From contig LT598468.1 in NCBI GenBank assembly GCA_900074745.1, positions 1,621,013 to 1,685,012 on the forward strand: a stretch of DNA of 64,000 bases, read 5' to 3'. Shown here in pieces: positions 40,190-50,547 of the stretch; position 1 is the stretch's first letter, and every line of letters begins with the position of its first letter. The stretch is from Lachancea mirantina (Eukaryota; Ascomycota; Saccharomycetes; Saccharomycetales; Saccharomycetaceae). A program made the position numbers and the translations under genes. The notes beneath the pieces are model-generated. The model was not told the DNA's origin and ran no database searches. It saw nothing but the letters and a program-made list of their open reading frames with translations.

Positions 40190-42484
40190 CTAGCGAACCA
40201 GCGGTCTATCCAAAGGCGATACTAAGTAGGGGTATTCGTAAGATTCACTTTCGACTGGTTCTGAGGTCATATGTTGGTCGCGCTCGTGTTCCCGAACAGA
40301 GCTCAGCGCTATGAAATTAGAGAGCGGAAGATAGTTTTTCTCAAAGTCCCATAGATATGTCAATGTAATGAAAGGTAGTGGTGATAAACAACAGGAGAGT
40401 ACCCATCCGCCACGAAAGCCTGCCAATGTACCAGCCATTGTTAACTGAAACAGCAAAAGCCCAAGAATAACACGTCTATATATCAAGGGCCATACTTTTC
40501 CAGTTGAGTGTGGCAGGTGGTCGGTTGCGAAGACCAGCTGATACTTCGAAACATAAAATCCAATCACGAAGTAAGTTAGGCCTGAAGCGAGAATTTTCGT
40601 ACTCATAACACTGTAAATGAGCGTTATAACCAGCACCAGTATAGGCTGTGGCAGCTGGAGACCAAAATTGAAAATGGGTGGCTTGTAAAGGTCGCGCTGC
40701 ATTCTGGGTGTTTTACACTTGATCTTGACAAATGGAAAGCCTATTAAACTCCCAGCAAGAAGCAATTTGAAAGGAAACATTCCAATGCCCTGCAGAATAA
40801 TGAGGTCCACGTAAAACAAAGAAAATTCCTTTACTGAAGTAGCGAGCTGATACGCGATCTTGGTTGTATCGCTCAAATATCCCCAATAATTCGACGCCGT
40901 ACCTGCCAAGGTGAAGACCAAAAACAGATTAACAAAAATATAGAAGAAGTTTTTGGAAACTAGGGATGTCTCTTCCTCGCTGTAGGAAATGAGACCCTGT
41001 TTGGAGGTCAGGAAACTGTAGAAATAAGGTATTCCTACGTTCAAAAGGGTGAATATGTAAGTTGGCAGCAGGCCCGTCACAATATTCTCCGCCCACCGGT
41101 TTGACCTTAAAAAGTGACCTAGCTCAGGCCAGAACTTCGTGATTGTTTTCAAGTTCAAGAGAGTGGCAAGATAAGAAACTGGAATAACCCAGAAAAAGCT
41201 GCACAATCCAATGAAAACTGTTATCGAATACATTTTCATAGATCTCTCCTTTCTTGATAGGCAGATGTTGTCCCATTTGACGTCATGGGGAGCAGGCGCC
41301 AATCTCGTCATAAAAAAATGCACCCTTGGATCCAGCACAGCTTGAGCCGCCATTTGGGCGTTCGCAACAGAGTCCATCGTTACGAAAGCTGTCGGGGTTG
41401 CTGGATAGCTTTTAGCTCTAGCATCCTTTATTTCTTCGTCGATAAACTTCAATTGTTTCTCCAAATAATCTATCACATCAACCTTTGGACCCACCAATCC
41501 AAGGAACCCCGTCCTTATGGTCTGGCGGCCTTTAAGGTGTATTTGGGAATAAAGCTGGTTCGATTCTTCCCCCTCATCTTCTTGAACATTTTCTTGAATA
41601 TCCGGAAAATGATTCTCTGAAGTTGCATTAGCCACTTCCTCGGAATGCATTCTGTAATTTTCATTGTAATGGGCGGACTTAGTCAAAGCTTCAGGATTTT
41701 CGCTATATTTTAACTCAAGCTTTCTTAACAGTTTATCCCTGCAATAAATCAACTTATTAAGATGACCCCATTCACGGCATATGGTAATGGAAGAAACTTT
41801 ACCGATTTGTAATTCCTCTACCCTCTTTTTCAACATTTTTTCGTTCCTCAGCTCAGGCGGAATTCCGGTGAGTCTTATAGTTCTGTCCGTGACCGTATTC
41901 TGTTTTCCAAGGAAATTTTGCCTCGTTTCGACTACTAGCTTAGTTTGCTTCACTAGCAAATTAAGCGCCAAAAATGTGAAGAAGGCTGTGAAAAGGACAT
42001 ACATCCATAAATAAAGGCCAACAGCCTCTGGTGCTGAATCGTCATTTCCTGGTATGGGGTCATCACCTGCTGTCCTCAGCTTGTAGGCGTACTCATTTCC
42101 GTCGTCGTATCTTCCCGTGAAATAATATCTTATGGGCGAGATGACGGTAACAGAGAAGCAACAACACACGGCCAGAAGTTTGATGGACATCTTGAAAAAT
42201 CCCAAAAACACGAAGGCATCTAGCCCAGCATACTCCAAAACCTGCATATCACTAATCTTGTACAACACAGGAATCCAGCCGAAAAGGGATTGTTCACTCC
42301 ATGTGGGTAAGTCACCCTTCAATCGCGATTTGCGGCTCGCATAAAGTTGTGGTAGCTTCTTTAGCAGGAATGAGAAAGAAAGTACAGCAAAGAGCCCGAG
42401 GAGTGTCGCTACCAGTAACTGGGTGGTAGCCACTCTTGCCGTAGGTTTTCGAAAGTCGGGGGCGTGTTCATCAAAAGAATCCAT
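40190..42484 (-). CDS. CSC1: CSC1, OSCA/TMEM63-type osmosensitive cation channel
   Basis: Orthologue of Csc1 (YLR241W), a DUF221/TMEM63 hyperosmolality-gated cation channel. The chosen ATG at 42484 gives 764 residues ([14 protein letters not shown]), placing the first helix ([20 protein letters not shown]) near 21-40. An ATG at 42535 would add 17 residues. The family layout is visible: three N-terminal membrane helices, a cytosolic domain of about 200 residues with the TFVTMDS-like segment (here [17 protein letters not shown]), then a cluster of about eight helices from about 435 to 700. The family segment [14 protein letters not shown] precedes the channel core. It is in tandem with VPS34 (YLR240W) as in S. 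cerevisiae. Confidence 0.95.
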   Translation of the reverse strand: MDSFDEHAPDFRKPTARVATTQLLVATLLGLFAVLSFSFLLKKLPQLYASRKSRLKGDLPTWSEQSLFGWIPVLYKISDMQVLEYAGLDAFVFLGFFKMSIKLLAVCCCFSVTVISPIRYYFTGRYDDGNEYAYKLRTAGDDPIPGNDDSAPEAVGLYLWMYVLFTAFFTFLALNLLVKQTKLVVETRQNFLGKQNTVTDRTIRLTGIPPELRNEKMLKKRVEELQIGKVSSITICREWGHLNKLIYCRDKLLRKLELKYSENPEALTKSAHYNENYRMHSEEVANATSENHFPDIQENVQEDEGEESNQLYSQIHLKGRQTIRTGFLGLVGPKVDVIDYLEKQLKFIDEEIKDARAKSYPATPTAFVTMDSVANAQMAAQAVLDPRVHFFMTRLAPAPHDVKWDNICLSRKERSMKMYSITVFIGLCSFFWVIPVSYLATLLNLKTITKFWPELGHFLRSNRWAENIVTGLLPTYIFTLLNVGIPYFYSFLTSKQGLISYSEEETSLVSKNFFYIFVNLFLVFTLAGTASNYWGYLSDTTKIAYQLATSVKEFSLFYVDLIILQGIGMFPFKLLLAGSLIGFPFVKIKCKTPRMQRDLYKPPIFNFGLQLPQPILVLVITLIYSVMSTKILASGLTYFVIGFYVSKYQLVFATDHLPHSTGKVWPLIYRRVILGLLLFQLTMAGTLAGFRGGWVLSCCLSPLPFITLTYLWDFEKNYLPLSNFIALSSVREHERDQHMTSEPVESESYEYPYLVSPLDRPLVR

Positions 42485-43160
42485 CGTTGGTGCCCGATAA
42501 AAGTGTGCGACAGATTCTATCCTCGAGGTGAGCAAGATTTAAACCCTTTGTGTTTCACGTCCACTAAAGTTCCTGAGTTTTGATCAATCAGGCACTTCTA
42601 AGTGTTAACAAGACGATCATCGCCTTTTCTACTATCATGTTTTGAGTTACAGTGGGTCCAGAAATTCGTACGTAAGCAGACTTTTCACGCGTAACGAAAA
42701 TACGAGTTAGTATTAAGACCATTGATAATCCTACAGGCGTGACTTTAATACAAGAATCTCTGTCATAAAATTGCCTTTTGTCACCGCGATTCACTAAGCT
42801 TCCCTTAATATTACTGTAAAAGCTGTCGTCAAGTAAATCAGAACCTGCAGTTTTCAAATAATCCCAAGAATATCTAATTAACATTGATCACGTCCTTCAA
42901 CCTCAATAGACCTGTAAAGCGTATACCTTCTATCCCTGTTCTCTGAGCTGATCACTTTATTCTCAAGCCGATCGGCATAACGCTAAAAAGTCTCGTAGCT
43001 CTTCAAAATTTATAGTAATCAATCGCGCTGGCACCGACACCTGATAATTGTTTCTAGATCCTATCTATTATGAGGATACGTATTGAATGTTTCTCGCATT
43101 CGCTGGGTTTATTATTTGTTACTTCGATGATCGACAGGAGATATCATGCTGCAAATTAAT
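42485..43160. other. Intergenic region CSC1-VPS34
   Basis: A 676-bp stretch upstream of CSC1. It contains a 98-codon minus-strand frame at 42588-42884 that starts with ATG. The predicted peptide has no recognised family, no clear signal or membrane segment beyond one short hydrophobic run, and no counterpart between these two genes in S. cerevisiae. I do not call it as a gene. Nothing else was noticed. Confidence 0.5.
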
Positions 43161-45755
43161 CTAAGCACGCCAATATTGAGCCAAATTATGCAAACGATCA
43201 ATAACAAGAGGTAGAAGAGCACTTACGCTGGCATTGATCAAATTTTGGAAATGTACTATTGCTTCTTCTTCCGAAATGTCCAAGCAAAATTTCTCTTTCA
43301 CTTTAAGCAAGGCTCCCTCGGGATCCATGCGGATATTTGGAATGTTTGACGTTTTCATTAATTCGAACAGATTTAAAATAAGGCCAGCATTTCTTCTCAG
43401 GATCGAATAAGCCACAAAGCAATAGCTCCTAAATTTATTATAATTGTCAGACTCTGCACCTCCAAAGGACTCAATGATTTGGGGTGGTAATTTCATTAAC
43501 GGCGGAAATGGCTTGGGATCCTGCCCTAATATGTAGCCAAAATCCGCGTGGAAAAAATGACCGTCAGGCGTTATGAGCAGATTGTCTAGATGTCTATCAC
43601 CTACCCCGAGAATGTATGTTATCACACAATAGCCAGCGCAAGACTTGACGAAATTATCCATGACCCAGTCCTTTACGCCGAGCTCCTCCGTTGCGGAAGG
43701 GTGATGATGCCTTAAGTATGGCAATATCCCATGATATTTGCTCAATATGTTGGCCATGGTATCATTTGGAATAAACTCTATTGCACCTTCATTTGATCCA
43801 GTCGCTATGATTTTGTAAGGCGTCAATTTTAGATCAACATTTTCATTTTTGAGAAGTTCATTCATCAATGTGATAATTTGGACAACTAACTGATCTTGTC
43901 TCAAATCATCACCAACTTTGAACATCAAAGGATAATCAATTCCAGAAGTAGTTTTGAATGTGATTTTCAGTGGTGACAACGAACTTTTGAAAATCTTGCA
44001 TTCCCCTATCACGACGTCTATTACTGTAACATCTGGGTCGAGAGGAAGAATCACAGAGTTTGCTTTCAAAAAAGGCCTGAGTTCCGTTTGAATGAGGTGC
44101 TTCAAACGCTCCAGCTTTCTAGGAATGGGATCCTTTAGTCCCTTAATTTCCTGGCACAAGTACACAAGAAGAGCAACAAATCTCTTTTGCTCTTCAAGTC
44201 GCGCTCGCCTGCCATTGGATAAACGGCTTTCGAAGCTTTCTAAAATATGAATCAGATATGGGTTTTCTTCTGATTCTGATTTGAGGTACCAAAAAAGGTA
44301 GTTGCCGAGGCGTGCATTAACAAGTGCGCGTCTTATGAGAAACTCCGCTAGGGGCGATATAAGAATTGAGCTCTGACTCGTCGTTAATGGCTCCGGAGGC
44401 GCGATTGAATTTTGGCCCGAAATGAGTGATTGTGGCATTGCCATTCCAACTGTAGAGCTTTGATTCAAGTCAACAATTGTAAACTCACTTCCTGAGCGAT
44501 CCGATAATGTGGAACTACTTTCAAAGCAGACAGACTGTACCAGCTGAAGAAGGTAGAGCTCTAACTCATAATCTGACGCCTTCTTCAACCTGCTCACAGC
44601 ATAGGATCGGACTGACAGGTTTTTGAAAGCTGATCCGAGAAGCTCTATGGCATGTTCAATATCTATTTCCGCCCAAGAATCCATCATATCTAGTACTTCT
44701 TTGCGCTCGTTCTCCTCATTGAGGTTAGTGCTTTGCAAAAGTTTGGTTAAAGCCTTTTTGTTGCCCATTAGATAATATCGGTATTTCCATATTAAGCCCT
44801 TTTCATGCGACGATAGTTGAGTACCAGGTGGATAGTTTATAATACGTAGTAGCATGTCACGCCTCTTGGCATCTGGCTTGAGTTCTTTATCGTAACTTGG
44901 ATTCTTAGAAGCTCTCTCTAAACGCCTGAATTTTTCCTCAATTGGGTCAACATTGAACTGGTCGGGGTCATAAAACTTGAGTGTAGAGCCCTCTTCGAGA
45001 CCAAGATGAATTCTTGGCTGGAGATTTCGTCGAACTCCACTCATCTCGTTATTGATTTCGAAATTGTGGTAATTGGGAATATTGGATTCTAGTTTCTCGA
45101 TTTCAGAGTATACAATTGGAAATTCAAAGAGCGGGAATTCGATATGGAGTACAAAGAGTCCGTTGGGGAGCTTTCTTTCTTTCTTCATTCGTTCCATCAC
45201 CCGAAAAGAAAGAGGATCCAGCCAATTAACAGCCTTGATCTCTCCCTGATTGTATTTGTTCATGAGAATTTGGAACTCGTCATTTTTCACCTCACCACTC
45301 TCAGGATCATCGCATTGGAAAATTAATGACTCTCTGCCGCGCTTGAGACTGCAGCTTGAAACGTCAAAAAGTGGAGTTTCGAGCGAGAAAAACTCCACCT
45401 GCTTCCTGCCGTCAAACTCCCACAAAGTTATTTTCAGTACGCTGCTCGGCGTCAGTTGTTTGATTGAGATGGGTAAAGTGAGCCACACGTTCCATTTCCT
45501 CGAGTATCTAAACCGGGCGTAAGGGGTATAAATCGGTATGGTCAAATATCTGAAACTTTCTGAATCAAAAACTTGTAGTGATACAAACATGTCACTGTTA
45601 GGCGACACATTTGAAAGTCTCTGGGATAAAGAAGCTTGTGTGAACTTTTGAGATTGTTTTATTAGCGTTTTTTTGCCCTCTAATGAAACAACCTTCACCC
45701 TCAGAGGCAGGTCAAGATCATCAGAAGTGCAAAAGGTCACGCTGGCGGTGGACAT
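43161..45755 (-). CDS. VPS34: VPS34, class III phosphatidylinositol 3-kinase
   Basis: An 864-residue orthologue of Vps34 (875 in S. cerevisiae), which makes phosphatidylinositol 3-phosphate in the Vps15-Atg6 complexes for vacuolar sorting and autophagy. Domains in order: a C2 domain (about 15-180), a helical accessory domain (about 270-500, LIWKYRYYLMGNKKALTKLL), and the lipid kinase domain (about 570-864). The catalytic loop GVGDRHLDN is at 717-725, and the activation loop starts DFG at 738-740. The extreme C-terminal helix, ending NLAQYWRA, is conserved and needed for activity in the family. It is followed upstream by MSS116 in tandem. Confidence 0.98.
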   Translation of the reverse strand: MSTASVTFCTSDDLDLPLRVKVVSLEGKKTLIKQSQKFTQASLSQRLSNVSPNSDMFVSLQVFDSESFRYLTIPIYTPYARFRYSRKWNVWLTLPISIKQLTPSSVLKITLWEFDGRKQVEFFSLETPLFDVSSCSLKRGRESLIFQCDDPESGEVKNDEFQILMNKYNQGEIKAVNWLDPLSFRVMERMKKERKLPNGLFVLHIEFPLFEFPIVYSEIEKLESNIPNYHNFEINNEMSGVRRNLQPRIHLGLEEGSTLKFYDPDQFNVDPIEEKFRRLERASKNPSYDKELKPDAKRRDMLLRIINYPPGTQLSSHEKGLIWKYRYYLMGNKKALTKLLQSTNLNEENERKEVLDMMDSWAEIDIEHAIELLGSAFKNLSVRSYAVSRLKKASDYELELYLLQLVQSVCFESSSTLSDRSGSEFTIVDLNQSSTVGMAMPQSLISGQNSIAPPEPLTTSQSSILISPLAEFLIRRALVNARLGNYLFWYLKSESEENPYLIHILESFESRLSNGRRARLEEQKRFVALLVYLCQEIKGLKDPIPRKLERLKHLIQTELRPFLKANSVILPLDPDVTVIDVVIGECKIFKSSLSPLKITFKTTSGIDYPLMFKVGDDLRQDQLVVQIITLMNELLKNENVDLKLTPYKIIATGSNEGAIEFIPNDTMANILSKYHGILPYLRHHHPSATEELGVKDWVMDNFVKSCAGYCVITYILGVGDRHLDNLLITPDGHFFHADFGYILGQDPKPFPPLMKLPPQIIESFGGAESDNYNKFRSYCFVAYSILRRNAGLILNLFELMKTSNIPNIRMDPEGALLKVKEKFCLDISEEEAIVHFQNLINASVSALLPLVIDRLHNLAQYWRA

Positions 45756-46013
45756 GCGGCGTATACTTTTACTTGGCTTTTCAGTTCGAAGCTGTTTACC
45801 CTGTTTTTCGTTCCATTAGCTCAGATTAACAATAATGATGAGCCGCCTTTAAAATAAACTTGAGCTCATCGCAGCACACGGTAAAACCAAAGTGGCCGAA
45901 ATGCGTTGATCCCGTCGCCTATGTATTCAAATTTATTTACAGGTTTATTAGGCTAATGTACATTACACAGGTGGGTGGCTGGACTTCTCGTCTTTTACGC
46001 TTTGACGCTTTAT

Positions 46014-47945
46014 TCATAAGCTTTTGTCAACTCTGAAATTTGTTCTTTCGCCGATCTTGTTGAACCTTTCCTTAAAATCTTCACTTCTCCTTCTGTCACG
46101 TTTGTCAAAATTCCGCTCATCGAATTTATGGCTGCGGGAGGCTCTTGAGCTGCGATGCGTCGCTCGAGAATTACGAGGAGTTTTTTCGTAAAAATCATCG
46201 TAGTTGCGTCTTGTTCCTAAGTCAAAAAGCTCATGAGCAAGTCTCCCACGAATTCCGAACCTCAAATTTGCATCATGTTCGGTACATCTAATCTTCAAAT
46301 CTGAATCTTTGAGAAGCTGGCCATAAGAGCTTGCAATTTGACGCGCAATTCTAACGTTGTTGAAATGGTATGAGGATCCATTAGCCCTGTAGAATGACAA
46401 TAGCGATTGAAGACTATTGCTCAATTCCTCTGACGATTGCATCCCTTCAGTGACCTCTTCGCTAAGAACGGGATCTTCAATGTATTCACTTTGATCTTTG
46501 ATGAATATTTTTCTTGCACTGGAGAGGAGGTCAACAAAGGGCAATTCTTCTTTAAACAAGAACGAAGTTGCTTTGCCCTCTTTTCCAGCCCGGGCCGTCC
46601 TTCCAATACGATGAACATAGTTCGAGAGTTCTGACGGGACACCCACTTGCAGAACTTCCTCAACACCGGGGAAATCAAGCCCACGAGCGCCCACATCCGT
46701 GCAAACAAAGAGTCCTCTTCTTAATTTTTTGAATTCTTGCACAAGTCTTGTTCTCTTCTTCTGGTCAATCTTGCCGTGGAATTCAAAGATGGGGAAAGAA
46801 GGAAATAGTCGCTTGAGTAAATTGCAGTAGAAGCTTGTGAAACTGACTGTAGGCACGAAAATAATTGCTTTATAATTATCATCTTGTGATAGCCGCTGTT
46901 TAACGTGATTGATTGGTGCTTCCACATTCTCTGCAAATGTCTGGCAGATTACTAACTTCTGCGCGACTTTTTCATGAGCTTCGGGCTCGTTTTTATCGAT
47001 GGTGTCTAAGAATAAGCATTTCTCGCGATTCATAACGCCTTCAGCCAAACCTTGGACATTATCGCCTAACGTGGCTGAAAAAAACAGAGTGCGGATATGC
47101 TGAGGTCCTTCGTTGTTGATCTCGTTCAGCGTGTTAGATATTTGCTTGACCTCGTCCTCAAATCCAATTTCAAGTAGTCTGTCAGCCTCATCCAAGACTT
47201 TGAAGTCAACACTTCGGAAAAACTTATGTGAGAATTTTGATAGGACGTCATTGAGCCGCCCAGGGGTGGCGACAATTATGTTGGGTCTAAGTGTGAACAT
47301 CTTACGCATTGAAGCATCAAAATTCGTTCCTCCAATCAAGGCCATTGACTTAAATTTGCTCAAACCGTAATTTTTGTCTTGAATCTTCTTATATTCGGAT
47401 TCTATTTGTAGCGCTAGATCTCGCGTTGGAGAAATTATAACACATTTGACCATGTAAGGTGATTCTTTCCTATGATTGATGAGATGTTGAATAATTGGCA
47501 TCAAAAATGCTAGCGTTTTGCCAGTACCTGTCTTAGCCCTGGCAATCACATCATTCTCCGACTGCAGTACCGGTTTGATGGTTTTTTGCTGTACAGGAGT
47601 CAAACTTGGGAAGTTCATCCTGCTAACTGCTTTATGCAGAGCGTTATCGATGAGTTTCTCCTCTTTCAGCAGTTCAAGCGTGACGTTTTCAAAGTCTTCT
47701 TCGGGTGGTCTGATAACCTCTACTGATCTAAGTTGTTTTAATAGTGAGCCGTCATCTCGACCCCTGGCCTCTCTATCGTCATATTTGGCATTTCTGCTGT
47801 CTCTTCTTTTTGCGAACGATCTTCCTCGCCCACCGATATGATATTTCCGAGAAAAAGCACTACTTGAAGGAACCCAACTTATTGCTTGAGTGAGTTCTTT
47901 TCGAAATGTGAAGCCTAACGCATGTCGGGATAAGTTGATTAACAT
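46014..47945 (-). CDS. MSS116: MSS116, mitochondrial DEAD-box RNA helicase
   Basis: A 643-residue orthologue of Mss116 (664 in S. cerevisiae), a DEAD-box RNA chaperone that promotes splicing of mitochondrial group I and II introns and mitochondrial translation. The first 35 residues are presequence-like. Motif I AKTGTGKT is at 137-144, the DEAD box at 252-255, motif III SAT follows near 295, and HRIGRTARAG is motif VI. After the core come the helical C-terminal extension (about 510-580) and a basic Arg/Lys-rich tail (about 590-643), both family hallmarks. It is divergent from REF2 with 165 bp between starts, as YDR194C-YDR195W. Confidence 0.97.
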   Translation of the reverse strand: MLINLSRHALGFTFRKELTQAISWVPSSSAFSRKYHIGGRGRSFAKRRDSRNAKYDDREARGRDDGSLLKQLRSVEVIRPPEEDFENVTLELLKEEKLIDNALHKAVSRMNFPSLTPVQQKTIKPVLQSENDVIARAKTGTGKTLAFLMPIIQHLINHRKESPYMVKCVIISPTRDLALQIESEYKKIQDKNYGLSKFKSMALIGGTNFDASMRKMFTLRPNIIVATPGRLNDVLSKFSHKFFRSVDFKVLDEADRLLEIGFEDEVKQISNTLNEINNEGPQHIRTLFFSATLGDNVQGLAEGVMNREKCLFLDTIDKNEPEAHEKVAQKLVICQTFAENVEAPINHVKQRLSQDDNYKAIIFVPTVSFTSFYCNLLKRLFPSFPIFEFHGKIDQKKRTRLVQEFKKLRRGLFVCTDVGARGLDFPGVEEVLQVGVPSELSNYVHRIGRTARAGKEGKATSFLFKEELPFVDLLSSARKIFIKDQSEYIEDPVLSEEVTEGMQSSEELSNSLQSLLSFYRANGSSYHFNNVRIARQIASSYGQLLKDSDLKIRCTEHDANLRFGIRGRLAHELFDLGTRRNYDDFYEKTPRNSRATHRSSRASRSHKFDERNFDKRDRRRSEDFKERFNKIGERTNFRVDKSL

Positions 47946-48110
47946 CTTACTCTTTTCACTGCGATGCTAGTTAGACGATAGAAATTTTCTTCACAGAAAA
48001 TTTTATAACTTCACGAAAAATTACCAAATAACGAAGGGACAAAAGGTAATCGGGGACTTGAGAAATTTGGCTCGATCTGTAGTTGTTAAATCGCTTTGGT
48101 TTTATCAGTC

Positions 48111-49502
48111 ATGTCAGGAAACCCTATTCCTCAGTTAGTAAACATATCACATGCCTTACAATCGACCTTTATACAGCAGATTAGAACGGAGATCAAAGAG
48201 TTTTCAGAGGCTGCTAAGTTAACGCAAGAGCAAACGGAGAAGATAAATAAATATATTGGTTCTGTGAAACGGGCTTTTGCTGACTTTACAAAGGATAATG
48301 AACACATTGAGCGTAGAGGCCCTGGGGTAACTGCCGCGGACATCCAATTATACATGGGTTTGAAAGCCATGTACGCTGACTATCTTTCTCAACTAGTAAA
48401 ACTTCAAGAGAGTAAAGTGCTGAGCAAAGTGCCGAGCGCTAGAGAGCAGCAACCCAAGGAGGAAGCAGTCGATACTTCTCAATTGAACTATATCACGGAT
48501 GAGTTGCCATACAAGCAGCCAACTGAAAGGAAAAGGTACATTGATTCTCTACTGAAATCTTCAACCACGAACCTTCCAAAATCGACGCCTATTTTTGAAG
48601 GTATTGTCAAACTTGCTACTCTAGACTCTACTGTTGTGGAGAATGTTCAGTCTTATGTTGCAATCCTTCGTAAAATTGGGTTTGAGCGGTCCAAGGTTCT
48701 GGCAAGCATACCGCTGCCCTCTAACGGTATAAATGCAGATGATGGCTCAGCTAAGAGCTATGCGAAACCGACAAGAAAGCCAGAGCCTGTCGAAGAAAGG
48801 CCACAAAGGATAGAAGCCAGCCAGGAGGAGCCGAAAAAGAAAATATCGTTCTCAAGATATTTGAAAAAGAATGACACAGAGGAGGATAGTAAACGTGCTT
48901 TGAATGATTCCGAAGCTACATCTTCAAAACGCCAAAAACGACCCACGGATAAAGACTCTTCAGAAATCAAGATTGCCTCGATATTGAAGGACGATAATTT
49001 GACGAAAAAAACAAAGACGAATCCAATACGATTCGCAGTCGACGAAAAGCTCATAACGGTCTACGGTGATGAGCTTCCCCCAAGTGGCTTGAAAGTTTCC
49101 CCTCAGAAATTGAAGAAAATATTGAAGCCTTTCAACGCTGGGGAGCCGAGAGAGCTGGCATTATCAGCATGGAAAAATCAAAAAGTTTTTGAATTTTCGT
49201 TTCGAGAGAATGTGCAAGATACAGATATTGTGGAAACGCGAGGCGGGCCTATTTCTTGCCTGACTGAAGCTCCGCCCAATTATCGTCATGGCTTTTCTTC
49301 TTTTAGCAAGGAATTGAATAAAATGCATAAAGAGCCTGCTGATCTAGAGAATTTTGCGAACAATAGCGCATCCAGGCTTTCGAAGCCACTTATTGTTCGT
49401 GCCTTTGGTAAGAATGCTCTGTTATTAAAAAAAGATAGAGGTGGAATTCCCTACAAACCCGTTCCGGAAGTTAAGAGAAACGAATATCCTGTGAATAGCT
49501 AG
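48111..49502 (+). CDS. REF2: REF2, RNA-binding 3'-end processing factor (APT/CPF)
   Basis: A 463-residue orthologue of Ref2 (533 in S. cerevisiae), a subunit of the APT module of the cleavage and polyadenylation factor that recruits the phosphatase Glc7 and acts in snoRNA and mRNA 3'-end formation. The ATG at 48111 begins MSGNPIPQLVNISHALQ, matching the S. cerevisiae start; a TTG 15 bases upstream is not needed. The N-terminal helical domain is about 1-110. The middle is basic and disordered. The C-terminal part has the PP1-docking region around KKTKTNPIRFAVDE, then VYGDELPPSGLKVSPQKLKK and the closing KDRGGIPYKPVPEVKRN. Confidence 0.95.
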   Translation: MSGNPIPQLVNISHALQSTFIQQIRTEIKEFSEAAKLTQEQTEKINKYIGSVKRAFADFTKDNEHIERRGPGVTAADIQLYMGLKAMYADYLSQLVKLQESKVLSKVPSAREQQPKEEAVDTSQLNYITDELPYKQPTERKRYIDSLLKSSTTNLPKSTPIFEGIVKLATLDSTVVENVQSYVAILRKIGFERSKVLASIPLPSNGINADDGSAKSYAKPTRKPEPVEERPQRIEASQEEPKKKISFSRYLKKNDTEEDSKRALNDSEATSSKRQKRPTDKDSSEIKIASILKDDNLTKKTKTNPIRFAVDEKLITVYGDELPPSGLKVSPQKLKKILKPFNAGEPRELALSAWKNQKVFEFSFRENVQDTDIVETRGGPISCLTEAPPNYRHGFSSFSKELNKMHKEPADLENFANNSASRLSKPLIVRAFGKNALLLKKDRGGIPYKPVPEVKRNEYPVNS

Positions 49503-49809
49503 TACCTCTCAACTTTAGGATGCCAGAAGAGGTATACGCATGAAGAGCATCCGATGACAACAACGGTTTACTCTTACCATTTGACGAAGACTAGTAGATT
49601 CGAATCATCGAAAGGACCTTTTGGGACGAACTTATCCTGATGACATATGACATATTCCATGGCCCGCATAAGGGGGACCAAGCTCGATTCTGTTCACAGT
49701 ATGAATATCCTATTCAATGGAGTTTTGTCGGAAGGCGAGGCACAACAGTTTAAGGATGAAAAAGGTATTTCTAGCAACCAGAAACTCTTCCGAGTTCCTA
49801 GTGATGACG
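49503..49809. other. Intergenic region REF2-CAB5 (convergent)
   Basis: A 307-bp gap between two convergent genes. A 66-codon plus-strand frame from an ATG at 49647 runs to 49847 and overlaps the CAB5 3' end by 38 bp. Its peptide has no recognisable family, so I leave it as an unsupported small frame. Both transcripts should end here. Confidence 0.5.
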
Positions 49810-50547
49810 TCAATTATTTGATGATTTTATCTGTCGGTCGCCCATAGCTCTTTTCCGGAAACTTTTAATCAGGATTACGGCAGCAGCGCTGACGCACCCA
49901 AAGGGGGGGAAATATTCTAATGCGTATCGCGCGAAATTAGGTTTGATCTGGTGAACAACATTCTCGACTTGAGCATAAAGGGCTGGAAGGTCTAAATTAT
50001 TTTCAATCACATAATCCGACCTTGCGATTCTCTCACCTATTTGCATTTGAGACTTAATCCTATTCTTCGCTTCTTCCGTGGACATCGTTGGGTTTCTTTG
50101 CGTAAGTCGACGGATCTGCGTTTCCTCATCGCAGACCACGCTAATGGATACGCCACAGAAAGTGTCGAGGCTACTCTCGAAAAGTAAAGGCACATCCAAG
50201 ATGCACATCTTATATCCCTTTAAATAACATGTAATAATTTGTTTGAAAATTTCATAGCGGATCGCGGGGTGTGTTATTCTGTTGAGTTGCTTCAAATCTT
50301 CTGGGTGACTAAACGCCCACTGTCCTAAAGCAGCTCGATTAAGATTTCCGTTGGTTGAGTCGATCAGCTCGGGGATTTTGCCTCTAAAATGAAGCACTAT
50401 TGCCTCATAGGCTTTCTCGCCGGGCTGAACAACTTGCCTTGCGATCTTATCTGCATCAATTACGGGAATCTTGAAATCTTTGCTCAGTTTCGTTGAAACA
50501 GTTGACTTACCGCAGCCAATGCCGCCTGTGAGTCCCACCACAAGCAT
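49810..50547 (-). CDS. CAB5: CAB5, dephospho-CoA kinase
   Basis: Catalyses the last step of coenzyme A synthesis, ATP-dependent phosphorylation of dephospho-CoA. The chosen ATG at 50547 gives 245 residues starting MLVVGLTGGIGCGKS, with the P-loop at 8-15, matching the S. cerevisiae start (YDR196C, 241 residues). An ATG at 50580 would add 11 residues. The family motifs DADKIARQVVQPG, LGQWAFSHPEDLKQLNRITHPAIR and VLDVPLLFES are present. The C-terminus carries a hydrophobic segment (EYFPPFGCVSAAAVILI), as in the yeast protein. Confidence 0.97.
   Translation of the reverse strand: MLVVGLTGGIGCGKSTVSTKLSKDFKIPVIDADKIARQVVQPGEKAYEAIVLHFRGKIPELIDSTNGNLNRAALGQWAFSHPEDLKQLNRITHPAIRYEIFKQIITCYLKGYKMCILDVPLLFESSLDTFCGVSISVVCDEETQIRRLTQRNPTMSTEEAKNRIKSQMQIGERIARSDYVIENNLDLPALYAQVENVVHQIKPNFARYALEYFPPFGCVSAAAVILIKSFRKRAMGDRQIKSSNN

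Noticed and set aside
49647-49847. 66-codon frame between REF2 and CAB5.
   Set aside because: No recognisable family, overlaps the CAB5 3' end, and S. cerevisiae has no gene there.
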